Shown here one piece after another: positions 16,968-25,452 of a stretch of DNA of 64,000 bases. The position numbers and the translations under genes are program-made. Location of the stretch: the NCBI GenBank assembly GCA_020346605.1, contig CP070784.1, forward strand, positions 1,895,365 to 1,959,364, in the 5' to 3' direction. Source of the DNA: Candidatus Bathyarchaeota archaeon (GTDB taxonomy: Archaea > Thermoproteota > Bathyarchaeia > TCS64). Below the pieces are notes generated by a model that did not search any database, was not told where the DNA came from, and worked only from the letters and a program-made list of their open reading frames with translations. Each line of letters opens with the position of its first letter. Positions within the stretch are counted from its first letter, which is position 1.

Positions 16968-17951
16968 TCAAGCCGTAACCAGGAACCTGGGCTGCTCCCC
17001 GGCGAGCACGCGGCGGACGCACTCGCTGAGCCGCTCGATGAACCTCCCCATTATCTGGGCCGAGCCGCTGGCAATGTGGGACGTCGTGATGGCGTTCAGC
17101 CCGCTGAACAGATCCCTGAGCTCCTCCGCCTGGGTCTCGCTGATCCTGGGGACGTCGATGCCGACGCCGTAGAGCTTCCCTTCCCGAAGCGCCTTCGCGA
17201 GAGCGGCCTCGTCGACGATGGGCCTCCTAGCCGTGTTGACGACGATGGCTTTGTCCTTCATCATCGCTATCTCGTCCTCGCCGATCATGCCATTGGTCTC
17301 GTCGGTCAGTGGCACGTGGATTGTGATGACGTCCGACTCCCTCAGCAGGTCCTCGAAGCTCCGGTACTCCACGCCGAGCTCGGCCTCCGCCTCCTCGGAC
17401 AGCCTGCTCCTCTTGTTGTACAGGACTCGTGCGCCGAAGCCCACCGCGATCTTGGCCACCTCGGTGCCGATGGCGCCCAGCCCCAGCACACCCAGGGTCC
17501 TCCCGCGGAGCTCGAACATGTCCCCGGGCGTATACTCCGGCCAGGTCCCCTCCATGACCTCGTTGTGGAACAGGAGCGCCTTCCTCTGCAGCACCAGCAC
17601 CATCATGATGGCGTGTTCGGAGACGGTGATAGCGTTCACCCCGGCGTTGTTCGCCACGGGGATCCCCAGATCCGCAGCCGCCTCCAGGTCTATCCTGTCG
17701 TAGCCCACAGAGACGAACTGCACGAGCTTGAGCTCCTTAGCCGACTCGAGGATCTTTCGACCCAAGAAAGGTGTGCCAGGTGTGGCCAATATGATGGTCG
17801 TATCCGATATCGTCTCACAAACCTCGTCCTCGGAAAGATCACGCCGAGCCACAGTAAACTCTATCTCAGACGGGTCCACGTACTTGAGAAACCACGATCT
17901 CTGGTTCTCAAGTGGCCACGGCGCAAAAGAAACTAACTTCACTTTTTCCAT
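16968..17951 (-). CDS. D-2-hydroxyacid dehydrogenase (NAD-dependent)
   Basis: A 327-residue member of the D-isomer 2-hydroxyacid dehydrogenase family. The Rossmann motif is VLGLGAIGTEVA at about residue 150. The substrate-binding and catalytic Arg is in NTARRPIVDE, and the catalytic His is in TSHIASGS near residue 290. It interconverts a 2-oxo acid and a D-2-hydroxy acid. Whether it is a phosphoglycerate, glyoxylate or other dehydrogenase is not decidable. A TATA-like element is present at about 17965-17975. Confidence 0.88.
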   Translation of the reverse strand: MEKVKLVSFAPWPLENQRSWFLKYVDPSEIEFTVARRDLSEDEVCETISDTTIILATPGTPFLGRKILESAKELKLVQFVSVGYDRIDLEAAADLGIPVANNAGVNAITVSEHAIMMVLVLQRKALLFHNEVMEGTWPEYTPGDMFELRGRTLGVLGLGAIGTEVAKIAVGFGARVLYNKRSRLSEEAEAELGVEYRSFEDLLRESDVITIHVPLTDETNGMIGEDEIAMMKDKAIVVNTARRPIVDEAALAKALREGKLYGVGIDVPRISETQAEELRDLFSGLNAITTSHIASGSAQIMGRFIERLSECVRRVLAGEQPRFLVTA

Positions 17952-18020
17952 ATAGGAAAACCGTAGTATAAGAAGTCAAACTATGTTTAAAAAATGTCTA
18001 CGTGGGCACGCGCTGATTCT

Positions 18021-18040
18021 AGTGAAGAAAAGAGTATGGG
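18021..18040. repeat. 20-nt intergenic repeat, copy 1
   Basis: AGTGAAGAAAAGAGTATGGG. Two more copies, differing at one base, lie at 18897-18916 and 19494-19513. Each falls in a gap beside the two minus-strand genes here. Read on the minus strand it is a CCCATA followed by a pyrimidine run. Confidence 0.7.
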
Positions 18041-18121
18041 TTTCAGCTTCGAGTTTTTGATGACCTTTATTGCCTCTTGTGCAGATCATGTCGCTGGTTT
18101 CCTGAGTGTCGGCGTGCGAAG

Positions 18122-18867
18122 TCAACTACCTAACGCGTTAAAACGATCGGTCGCAGGAGACGGAGAGTTTCCGAACCAATGTGGCACCTCTGGGAAGAAC
18201 GCATACTCGAGATATCCCCCCGCCGATTTATATGCACGCACAAGCTCAGCAGTCATCTCCACTGGCACGTTAAGGTCCTCACCCGATTGAACTATGAGTA
18301 ATCGAGGTAGCTGGCTCCATTCACCAGCATCCAATATTTGCTGAACGCTAGCCGCTTGCATGTTTTCCAAACTTTCAAAGTACCCTTCATGAGCCTCAAC
18401 CAAACGTGTGCGATTCTCCCTTTGAGCGTAAGCATATCGATATGCTGGATCAGACACGGGCCAACATGCTAAAACAGAGTCGATTTTCTGCTTCGTCGTA
18501 ATTCCTGCGTACAAAGCGAGATACCCTCCAGATGAATCTCCGCTGAGTCCTATTCGCTCGGGATCTCCCCCAAATGCATCTGCGTTGGTACGAGAGTATT
18601 CTATTGCGGCTTCGATGTCTTCGAATGCGCTAGGATGTTTATATTCGGGGCCATGACGGAAATCGATAGAAATGACAGTGAAGTTTGAAGCTGCGAGATA
18701 TCGGTGAAAGAGTGCATTATAGATATGATCACCATAAGCCCATGCCCCTCCATGGATGTTAATGAAAATAGATTGTTTGATTTCACTACTGTTTCTGTAT
18801 ATTCGCGCTGGAAGTGCAATTTTTGGGTGCTGTAATAAATTATGTCTGTCTCTTTAATGTCGCTCAT
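18122..18867 (-). pseudogene. Alpha/beta hydrolase (HSL/carboxylesterase type) with a one-base frameshift
   Basis: The reading frame from the ATG at 18867 (MSDIKETDIIYYSTQK) must shift by one base at a run of five T on the plus strand (18820-18824) to continue as IALPARIYRNSS. It then runs intact to 18122. With one extra base the junction reads STQKIALPARIY, a natural sequence. All parts of a hormone-sensitive-lipase-type esterase are present: HGGAW oxyanion hole, GDSSGG nucleophile elbow, acid in GEDLNVP and His in VPHWFG. The break may be a recent mutation, an assembly indel or slippage. No good downstream start precedes HGGAW. Confidence 0.8.
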
Positions 18868-18896
18868 AACAGAACTTCTAGTACAGAATTGGTTGA

Positions 18897-18916
18897 AGTG
18901 AAGAAAAGAATATGGG
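18897..18916. repeat. 20-nt intergenic repeat, copy 2
   Basis: AGTGAAGAAAAGAATATGGG, between the DUF4760-like gene's stop (18931) and the hydrolase start (18867). On the minus strand it could be a TATA-containing promoter (CCCATATTCTTTT) for the hydrolase or a pyrimidine-rich terminator for the gene before it. Confidence 0.7.
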
Positions 18917-18930
18917 AAGGAAGTACAGAG

Positions 18931-19467
18931 TTATTCAGTAACTAAGTATCCTTCTGGGTCCCTAGGAATTGTGGGGAGTCCCTGAATCTCCCTTTCTTTC
19001 TTCATTTCCTCGAAAAGGTACTCGATCCACCTCATAAAGTCAGGTATGTTGTACCTTTTCCGGTATTCCCGTAGTATGGGTTTAAACTTGTTCCAGAGTA
19101 CCCAAGTGCCCTGATATCCCAGTATGTGATGTAGTGTCTCGATGTCTATGTTCTCTCTATACAGTTCGTATCCTAACCGATTATACGTATACCAGATCAC
19201 CGTTCGCTTGATGTAGTTGTCTCTGTTGACTGTGGAGTCGTATTTGCTCAAGTAGTCGTCATAGTCTTCCCACTCCATCTCGGTGAGTTCGTAGAATGCC
19301 CCAATGAAGTCTTGACTTGATAAGTCTCGTGCCAGTTCATTGGCTACGGTCTGTTTCCTGATTTTGTCAGCGTTTCTCACGGTCAGAACGTAGTAGCTAA
19401 AGCCTGTTATGACTCCGAAGATTGCCACAAGGTCTCTCACCACCTGAAGCATCGCTAGATCGACCAT
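18931..19467 (-). CDS. DUF4760-like membrane-anchored protein
   Basis: 178 residues. One N-terminal membrane segment (DLVAIFGVITGFSYYVLTV) is followed by a soluble helical part beginning RNADKIRKQTVANELAR. It contains aromatic-rich FIGAFYELTEMEWEDYDDYLSKY and LLHHILGYQG-like and LWNKFKPILREYRKR segments. This pattern matches a large uncharacterised archaeal family of anchored helical proteins. The function is unknown. It is flanked on both sides by the 20-nt repeats at 18.9 and 19.5 kb. Confidence 0.75.
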   Translation of the reverse strand: MVDLAMLQVVRDLVAIFGVITGFSYYVLTVRNADKIRKQTVANELARDLSSQDFIGAFYELTEMEWEDYDDYLSKYDSTVNRDNYIKRTVIWYTYNRLGYELYRENIDIETLHHILGYQGTWVLWNKFKPILREYRKRYNIPDFMRWIEYLFEEMKKEREIQGLPTIPRDPEGYLVTE

Positions 19468-19493
19468 TCTTGATCAGAGTAGCATTAGGTCGA

Positions 19494-19513
19494 AGTGAAG
19501 AAAAGACTATGGG
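19494..19513. repeat. 20-nt intergenic repeat, copy 3
   Basis: AGTGAAGAAAAGACTATGGG, 27 nt upstream of the DUF4760-like start. It differs from the other copies at a single base. Confidence 0.7.
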
Positions 19514-19893
19514 AAAATGATCTCCCCGTGCAGTACGGCATACTGTATGACGATCACCAAGAGAATCCAATGATCCGAACGAGGTAGAACTACCCACTAG
19601 GAAAGATAGGGAGGTGGTATACAGTCCAAGGCTGAATATCCGTCCAAACCACGGGAGCAACGTGAAAAACGCTCCACCTGGAGCAGATTCCAGGTGAAGA
19701 CACGGGCTATTCTGAGAAAAACCACTAGATGGGGGGTAACACATCCAAACGTGGTCAAACTCTAATCAGCGAAGGGAAGCCAGGTACCCCGCATCCCTGA
19801 TCCGGTACAGCACAGAAACGTGCTCCGAGCGTACAAAACCCCCGAAACATCTATCCGACAGACGACGTAGATTAAGGTGTAATCCCCACCGAT
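19514..19893. other. Gene-free, hairpin-rich stretch; possible structured RNA or decayed element
   Basis: No credible coding sequence in 380 nt. Successive hairpins can be drawn: CCGT/ACGG around 19640-19654, GGAGC/GCTCC around 19654-19675, and a perfect 8-bp stem CACCTGGA/TCCAGGTG at 19675-19696 with a six-base loop. Further pairings around GGTACAGCAC...GTGC...GTAC (19803-19841) are possible. I cannot match it to RNase P, SRP or any named family, and no reverse transcriptase is present to support an intron. Confidence 0.35.
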
Positions 19894-20412
19894 GTGAAGC
19901 CGATGAAGATCGAGCTGATCGAGATCAAAGCCCGCCTCTCCTCACTGGAGCCCGCGAGGCGGAAGATCCTCTCCATAGGCGCCCAACTGGACGGCACCTT
20001 CAGGCAGATCGACACCTACTACAACTCCCCCGAAGGCAGACTCAAGCTCCGAGAGGTCGACGGCGAGCCCGTCTCTAAGCTCATCCACTACGACAGGGAG
20101 GACACCCCCAACCCCAAGAGGAGCGACGTCACCATCCACGAGACCGAGGAACCCGGACCCCTCAAGACAATCCTCGAGCGTACCCTCGGCGTCAAGGTCA
20201 CCGTCACCAAGACCAGAGAGATCTACCAGCACCAGGGAACCCAGATCCACCTCGACGCCGTCGAGGAACTGGGCACATTCATAGAGTTCGAGCGCCCCAT
20301 CACGGACCTCTCCCGGGACAGAGAGGACCTGCAGACCCTCATGCAGCAGCTCGATGTAGAGAACGAGGACCTGATGACAGGCTCCTACTGCGACCTGAAA
20401 CAGGACAGATAA
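19894..20412 (+). CDS. CYTH-domain protein (class IV adenylate cyclase/thiamine triphosphatase fold)
   Basis: 172 residues forming a triphosphate tunnel fold. The N-terminal IELIEIKAR matches the ExExK signature. It is followed by QIDTYYNSPEGRLKLREVDG, VTVTKTREIY and IHLDAVEELGTFIEFE, the charged strands lining the tunnel. Archaeal members act on triphosphate-containing substrates; the precise substrate is unknown. The start could be GTG at 19894 or ATG at 19903. Confidence 0.87.
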   Translation: MKPMKIELIEIKARLSSLEPARRKILSIGAQLDGTFRQIDTYYNSPEGRLKLREVDGEPVSKLIHYDREDTPNPKRSDVTIHETEEPGPLKTILERTLGVKVTVTKTREIYQHQGTQIHLDAVEELGTFIEFERPITDLSRDREDLQTLMQQLDVENEDLMTGSYCDLKQDR

Positions 20413-20465
20413 ACCCGCAGAGGTTTAACCTAAGAAAACCCTTATCAACGGTAGCTGGAACTGGC

Positions 20466-21071
20466 TCATCCCCTCATCGGATAGGACCTCTCCTCGATCC
20501 CCTCTTCGCGGATCAGGAGCATGTCCACGCCGTCGCCGCTCACAACGTCCCTCGCTACAGCAGAACGAATCGCGCTCAGCGCCAATTCGCCCCCAGCCTC
20601 CAGGTCCATCCCCTCCGAATACTGATTCTCCAACAGCCCCATCGCGATGGGCGCCCCAGACCCGGCTGTGATGAACTTGTCGGGGATCAGGCTCCCCACC
20701 GGATCCATCGAAAACAGCGCGGGCCCATCCCCGTCCACGCCGCCCACCAGGGTCTCCATCAGCAGAGGCATCATCCTCCTCTGATACAGCATGTTTGAGA
20801 TCAGCTTCGCCATCGCCCTCACGGTGATCGGCCTGTTGTTATCCAGCTTAAACAGGTTCGCATAGGCAGTAGCCTCACGGGTAAGCGCCTGCATATCGGA
20901 GACGAGCCCGGCAAAGGCCAAGCCCATCCTCGGTGTCACCTCGAACACCTTCTTCCCCGACCTGCTCATAACCATCCGGCCCCAACTCACCCTCTTCTCG
21001 GCGGCCAGGACAACACCGTCGCTGCAGACCAGGCCAACGACCGTGGCCCCCTGAACGTTCTGATAGCCCAT
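20466..21071 (-). CDS. psmB: Proteasome beta subunit
   Basis: 201 residues. The start MGYQNVQGA is a nine-residue propeptide removed to expose the catalytic Thr in GA-TVVGLVCSDGVVLAAEKR. The nucleophile Thr10, the conserved GVVLAAEKR lysine and the AGLVSDMQ segment are visible. It forms the proteolytic inner rings of the 20S core that degrades unfolded proteins. Longer in-frame readings to 21197 overlap the neighbour and lack family similarity. A TATA-like CTTAATATC lies about 30 nt upstream, inside the intergenic gap before bax1. Confidence 0.93.
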   Translation of the reverse strand: MGYQNVQGATVVGLVCSDGVVLAAEKRVSWGRMVMSRSGKKVFEVTPRMGLAFAGLVSDMQALTREATAYANLFKLDNNRPITVRAMAKLISNMLYQRRMMPLLMETLVGGVDGDGPALFSMDPVGSLIPDKFITAGSGAPIAMGLLENQYSEGMDLEAGGELALSAIRSAVARDVVSGDGVDMLLIREEGIEERSYPMRG

Positions 21072-21111
21072 GAAATGACCAACACGACATATGAGAGGCA
21101 AGATATTAAGG

Positions 21112-22293
21112 TTAGCCCGTGGAGCCCCCCCGCAGCCTGTGCTTCCCCAGCCTGTAAACCATGCTCTGACTCCTGTCCCGGTTCCACTCCACCACATACC
21201 CCAGCGCCTCCAGCAGCGGCACCGGATCGCGGCACCCCTGCCCCTTTAGGATCTCCCTAACCGTGTCAAACCTCATGTCGGGCGCACTGGCCAGCGCCTC
21301 CTCCACAGCCTCCAGCCTCCCCCTCGCCACCATGACCCCGCCGAGGTCCACGAAACCCCGCCCCAGGAGCTCATCACTCACCTCTGCCTCCGTCACCCCC
21401 AACCTCGCCGCCTGAGACTCCAAGACCACGATCTCACCCCTTACACCGACGGTCGGAGCCTGCCTCGCGGGAGAAACGACCAACTGCTCCTCCCCACGAT
21501 AGCCGACCTTCATCGCTCTCCCCTCACGCCCGCTGCTCACCTCCAGCCTGTAGACCTTCTTCGCCTTCACCGGGTAAGCGACATCAGCGACCAGACTCCA
21601 CTCCCTTCGCGACATCAAGCCTGAAGCCACCTCCTCCAGGAGCGACGCACTGTACCCCGATCTCCGAGCCGACCCCAGCTCGACTGCGATCCTCCTCTTC
21701 TCGCCAGAACCTGAAACACTGCACTCGCCCAGCCTGCCACAGAGCTCCACCATGCCCCTATCGTCCCCGCTGAACGAAACCACCAGCCTCCGCGCGTAGA
21801 CCAGCAGAGCCACGACGAGGGCGAAGTTATACTCCTTAAGCAGATCCTGGGGCGTGACCTCTTCGAACCTCGAGAGCTCCTGCTCGTCGATGAGGTCTGC
21901 GTAGAGGCTCCTGTCCAGATCGATGACGGAGACCCCCATGCGGAAGGCAACCGCAGACAGCACATGCATCCTCTCCTCCTCAGTCGCCACCATCCTGCCC
22001 GCGGCCTCCTCGAAGACGGCCGTCCTCGCCTCGACTGGCGGGACCACAGCTCGACTCTGGAAGATACACCTATCCTCGAGGACGGCGGAGAGCCCCCTTA
22101 CCAGCTTGAAATCGAAGCCCAGCTCCTCGCAGGAGCCCAGGGCCTCCCTCAGCTCTCCCCTGGTCTTTTCGAGGTGCTCAACATAGACCTGCACTAGGGT
22201 CCTGGCAAGCCCCGTGTAGTCCTCGGAAGCGTACTGTGGGCGGATCACGCCCTTCTGCCGTCGGACCCTGATGAGCCCGGGAAGGAAGTTCAA
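21112..22293 (-). CDS. bax1: Bax1, XPB-associated nuclease (DUF790 family)
   Basis: 393-residue DUF790 protein. Family members bind archaeal XPB and supply a nuclease that works with the helicase on damaged or bubble DNA. The N-terminal FLPGLIRVRRQKGVIRPQYAS is characteristic, and the region around EWSLVADVAYPVKAKKVYRLEV fits the nuclease core. The C-terminal part has helix-turn-helix-like segments. It overlaps the end of the XPB gene by 4 nt, so the two are translationally coupled as in many archaea. Confidence 0.88.
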   Translation of the reverse strand: MNFLPGLIRVRRQKGVIRPQYASEDYTGLARTLVQVYVEHLEKTRGELREALGSCEELGFDFKLVRGLSAVLEDRCIFQSRAVVPPVEARTAVFEEAAGRMVATEEERMHVLSAVAFRMGVSVIDLDRSLYADLIDEQELSRFEEVTPQDLLKEYNFALVVALLVYARRLVVSFSGDDRGMVELCGRLGECSVSGSGEKRRIAVELGSARRSGYSASLLEEVASGLMSRREWSLVADVAYPVKAKKVYRLEVSSGREGRAMKVGYRGEEQLVVSPARQAPTVGVRGEIVVLESQAARLGVTEAEVSDELLGRGFVDLGGVMVARGRLEAVEEALASAPDMRFDTVREILKGQGCRDPVPLLEALGYVVEWNRDRSQSMVYRLGKHRLRGGSTG

Positions 22294-23621
22294 CTCCGCT
22301 TCCTCCTCGCGCTCAGCCGGGTCTCAGCCGTCCCCTGGGAGACAAGCTCCACAAGCCTCGCCTGCTTCCCCTCGCTCTTCCTCAGCACCCGCCCGAGGCG
22401 CTGGACGAACTGCCGGTTGCTGCCGGACCCGCTGATGATCACGGCTAAGGATGCATCGGGCACATCGACTCCCTCATCCAGGACCCTACTCGTTACGATG
22501 CGTCTGTACCTGCCCGACTTGAACCTCTCAAGGATCTCGGAGCGCTCCTCCCCAGGCGTCTGATGCGTGATCGCGGGGATCAGCATCTCCCGGCTGATGC
22601 GGTAGACCAGCTTGTTGTGGGTGGTGAAGACGAGAGCTTTCTCGTCTGGGTTCTCACGGATCAGTCTCTTCAGGTACTCGATCTTCGCCGAGGAGTTAAG
22701 GGCGACGTCCATGGCCCGGTTCCTGGAGAGCAGAGCCCTCCTCGCCTCCGGGTCCCTCCCAGTCCGCATCACGAACCTCTGGTAGTCCCGGGCGCTCCTG
22801 AGCCTGATCCCCCGCCTCTGGAGGAAGCCCCTGTACGCCGCATAGCCCCTATCGTACTCCCCCCGCTCCTCCGGCGAGAGGGGGACGTGCACCGTCTGGA
22901 TCGAATAGTCGGAGAGATGGATCCCCGCCAGCTCGTTCACACCCATCTCGTACACGACGTCGCCCACGAGCTCTCTCAACACGGCTCTAGATCCGTCGTT
23001 CTTGGACAGCGTAGCAGTAAGCCCCATCCTGTACGGCGCAGTGTACATAGTCGCAATGCGCCTGTAACTCTCCGCCGGGAGGTGGTGGACCTCGTCGAAG
23101 ACCAGGAGCCTGAAGAGGTTCCCGGCGCGGCTGGCTTTGATGCTCGCCGAGTCGTAGGTGGCCACAGTGATGGTCCTCACCTCGCCGCTGCCACCACCCA
23201 CGACTCCGACCCTGATCCCCAGCTCCTCCTCAAGGCGGCGCCGCCACTGATCCACGAGGACGAGAGTCGGCACCACAACGAGGGCGGCCTCCCCTACCCT
23301 CTCTATCGCCTTGATGGCGACAACGGTCTTACCCGCCCCAGTCGGCAGGACCACGACTCCTCGACGGCTCTCGCTCTCCCACGCCTTCAGAGCCCCCTCC
23401 TGATAATCCCTCAGCTCGATACCCGAGGAGAGCTCCCTGGGCCGGATTCCGCCAAACACTTCATCCTCGTAGGGTATTTTCAAGTCCTCGAGGTGTCTTA
23501 GGATCTCTGCGTACCGGAAGCCCGGCGCCCTGTATGTCCTAGTTACGGGGTCGTACTTTCCGTGGAGGATGGGGCCTCCCTTCGCGACGACGTCTCCCCC
23601 ATCATAGCTGAGAACTATCAA
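22290..23621 (-). CDS. xpb: Archaeal XPB DNA helicase
   Basis: 443-residue superfamily 2 helicase. An N-terminal damage-recognition-like part is followed by RDYQEGALKAW (Q motif region), Walker A LPTGAGKT, the DEVHH box (Walker B), LTATLSK (motif III) and the second RecA domain with VTSRVLDEGVDVPDA and QRLGRVLRKSEGK (motifs V and VI). XPB opens DNA in nucleotide excision repair and, in eukaryotes, in TFIIH. Being upstream of and overlapping bax1 supports a repair unit. Confidence 0.93.
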   Translation of the reverse strand: MIVLSYDGGDVVAKGGPILHGKYDPVTRTYRAPGFRYAEILRHLEDLKIPYEDEVFGGIRPRELSSGIELRDYQEGALKAWESESRRGVVVLPTGAGKTVVAIKAIERVGEAALVVVPTLVLVDQWRRRLEEELGIRVGVVGGGSGEVRTITVATYDSASIKASRAGNLFRLLVFDEVHHLPAESYRRIATMYTAPYRMGLTATLSKNDGSRAVLRELVGDVVYEMGVNELAGIHLSDYSIQTVHVPLSPEERGEYDRGYAAYRGFLQRRGIRLRSARDYQRFVMRTGRDPEARRALLSRNRAMDVALNSSAKIEYLKRLIRENPDEKALVFTTHNKLVYRISREMLIPAITHQTPGEERSEILERFKSGRYRRIVTSRVLDEGVDVPDASLAVIISGSGSNRQFVQRLGRVLRKSEGKQARLVELVSQGTAETRLSARRKRS

Positions 23622-23704
23622 CTGGGACCTTCCGACGTTTCATATGGTCATCGCCCTCAGAGGGAATAAATCTGTCTCCCCCGATTACAGCCGGGTTCCG
23701 GGTC

Positions 23705-24763
23705 TCAGACACCAGCTCCGTCGCACCGGAGGATCAGCCCACCCTCATGCCTCTCATCCAGTGCGAACTCGACTTCGATGAATATGCGAGCGAGCTCCAT
23801 GGCAGTCCTCGTGTGCATCGTCAGCTCACTAATGGAATACTCCGATTCACCCTCAGCCAAGGAGCACCAGATGACGAGACTGTCGGCTGTATGGAAGTCC
23901 ACGGCTGCCTTCGTCCTCAACTGCTCGACGAGCGAAGCTGCGGCCTCGTGCCCCACCATTTCAGCTGGTTTTCCCCTCTCCCCCAGAGCGCTGGATCCCA
24001 TGAAAATCTCAGGTCTCGACTCGGCCCAGATCCCTATCACAGAACCGGGAGAAAAGGGCGCCCTTCCCCTCCTCGCGACCTCCACCGCTATGTCCGCCTC
24101 ATAGCCCGCTGCCTCAAGCTCCTTTGAGGCGGATCTTGCCTGCCTCTCCGCTACGTGTCGGGGGAGCCTGCCGCAGACCGAGTAGCCGCTGATTGCACTC
24201 GCTACGCCAGTCGGCTCAGCCCTGAAGGGGCGCAGCTTCGTCAAGGGCCGGATGACGGCGTGGACTACGCCTCCTCCGGCGGGGTAGAACCCCTCCCTTT
24301 GGACAGTGAGTTCACCCCTAAAACCCATCCGCCTGAGGGCTCTCCAGACTACTCGATCCATTATTCTCACGGGAGGAGACCACCGGACCGCCGTCCCTCC
24401 TCTTACAGTCAGTTCCACGGCAGAGCTGGCGTAGGAGGCGATGGGAGCGACGCACTGGAGCAGAAGGCCTATGCTGCCAGCTGTGCCGATGTCGAACGTG
24501 TAGGACCCCCCGACGATAGGACCCGGCTCGAAATCGATGAGCGTCGAACCTATCTCCAAGTCCCCAATCTCGGCGCCACACATCTCGCCAACCGCCCTTA
24601 GCGTGGCGAGGTGCTGAGGCCTCAAACCAGGGGGCGACCTTCCAGCCCTGATGCTGTGTACCCTAACAGGCAGGCCCAGGACCGCGCCGTACGTGACGGC
24701 CATGCGGAGGATCTGCCCCCCTCCCTCCATCATGGAGCCGTCAACTTCGATCAATGCGGCCAC
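23705..24763 (-). CDS. rtcA: RNA 3'-terminal phosphate cyclase
   Basis: 352 residues. It converts a 3'-phosphate at RNA ends to a 2',3'-cyclic phosphate with ATP. The N-terminal IEVDGSMMEGGGQILRMAV and IRAGRSPPGLRPQHLATL are family signatures. GHEAAASLVEQL near residue 280 carries the active-site His that is adenylylated. It is separated by only 3 nt from the upstream B3/B4 protein, indicating an operon. Confidence 0.92.
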   Translation of the reverse strand: MAALIEVDGSMMEGGGQILRMAVTYGAVLGLPVRVHSIRAGRSPPGLRPQHLATLRAVGEMCGAEIGDLEIGSTLIDFEPGPIVGGSYTFDIGTAGSIGLLLQCVAPIASYASSAVELTVRGGTAVRWSPPVRIMDRVVWRALRRMGFRGELTVQREGFYPAGGGVVHAVIRPLTKLRPFRAEPTGVASAISGYSVCGRLPRHVAERQARSASKELEAAGYEADIAVEVARRGRAPFSPGSVIGIWAESRPEIFMGSSALGERGKPAEMVGHEAAASLVEQLRTKAAVDFHTADSLVIWCSLAEGESEYSISELTMHTRTAMELARIFIEVEFALDERHEGGLILRCDGAGV

Positions 24764-24766
24764 CGC

Positions 24767-25426
24767 TCAGAGCTTGGTTCCACCACAGAAACGCGTGACA
24801 TAATCGACGCCCAACCTCGTCGCCTCCTCAAGCATGGCGTCGTCTATATTGGGGACGCCGCAGATCATGAGCAGGAGATTAATGGTGGCAAGGGTGATCT
24901 TGGAGGCATCGGCGTCCCTGTAAGGGTACACGGCTACGAGCTTCTCCCCGTCCTCAACGACAACCTCCCCTCCCCCGAGAGTCACAGGCTTCTCCATCCC
25001 GATTCCGAGGACCTCCTCCCCCGGATTCGCCTCCCTCATCACGAGCTCCCCCGCCAACTCGTCTTCGTCGAACGCGGCGAGGGGTATCGCCGATTCCATC
25101 GACGCCAGGTTGTAGGAGTCCACCAAGGTATTGATGACAGGCAAGGCGCGACGGCGCAGCACCCTCCTGATCAGGGCCTCTGATGCAGGCCTGTTCTTCG
25201 TCGGATCGACTCCTATCCGCCAGAAGAAATCCCTGTAAGCCCTGAACACAGGGTGCTCCCTCAGCTGGTCGAGAGTCCACAGCTGCCTCACCCTCTCCGC
25301 CACCTCGGACTTGAATTCCTCCAGCTCGGGGCTCTCTCGTCCGACATTAACCCTCTTCAGTACGACATAGCGGGCCCGCAGACCGGGGAACTTTGTCTTG
25401 AGATCCGAATTTACACTGACGTACAA
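24767..25426 (-). CDS. B3/B4-domain protein (PheRS-beta editing-like)
   Basis: 219 residues comprising a stand-alone B3/B4 domain, the part of phenylalanyl-tRNA synthetase beta chains that hydrolyses mischarged Tyr-tRNA-Phe. DFFWRIGVDPTKNRPASEALIRR and VINTLVDSYNLASMESAIPLAAFDED are typical. Free-standing members are thought to deacylate tRNAs or bind amino acids; the substrate here is not known. It is cotranscribed with rtcA. Confidence 0.87.
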   Translation of the reverse strand: MYVSVNSDLKTKFPGLRARYVVLKRVNVGRESPELEEFKSEVAERVRQLWTLDQLREHPVFRAYRDFFWRIGVDPTKNRPASEALIRRVLRRRALPVINTLVDSYNLASMESAIPLAAFDEDELAGELVMREANPGEEVLGIGMEKPVTLGGGEVVVEDGEKLVAVYPYRDADASKITLATINLLLMICGVPNIDDAMLEEATRLGVDYVTRFCGGTKL

Positions 25427-25452
25427 TCCAATCCTCCCGGGTATTTGTGGTC

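Noticed and set aside
16530..17936. A 468-codon plus-strand frame across the hypothetical and dehydrogenase genes
   Set aside because: Low-complexity Arg/Pro/His-rich translation spanning two genes on different strands; a GC-driven shadow.
18021..19513. CRISPR array
   Set aside because: Only three copies, 600-880 nt apart with genes between them; no cas genes anywhere in the window.
19397..19744. A 115-codon minus-strand frame over the structured stretch
   Set aside because: It overlaps the DUF4760-like gene in another frame and shows no protein signature; the region looks like RNA structure or decay.
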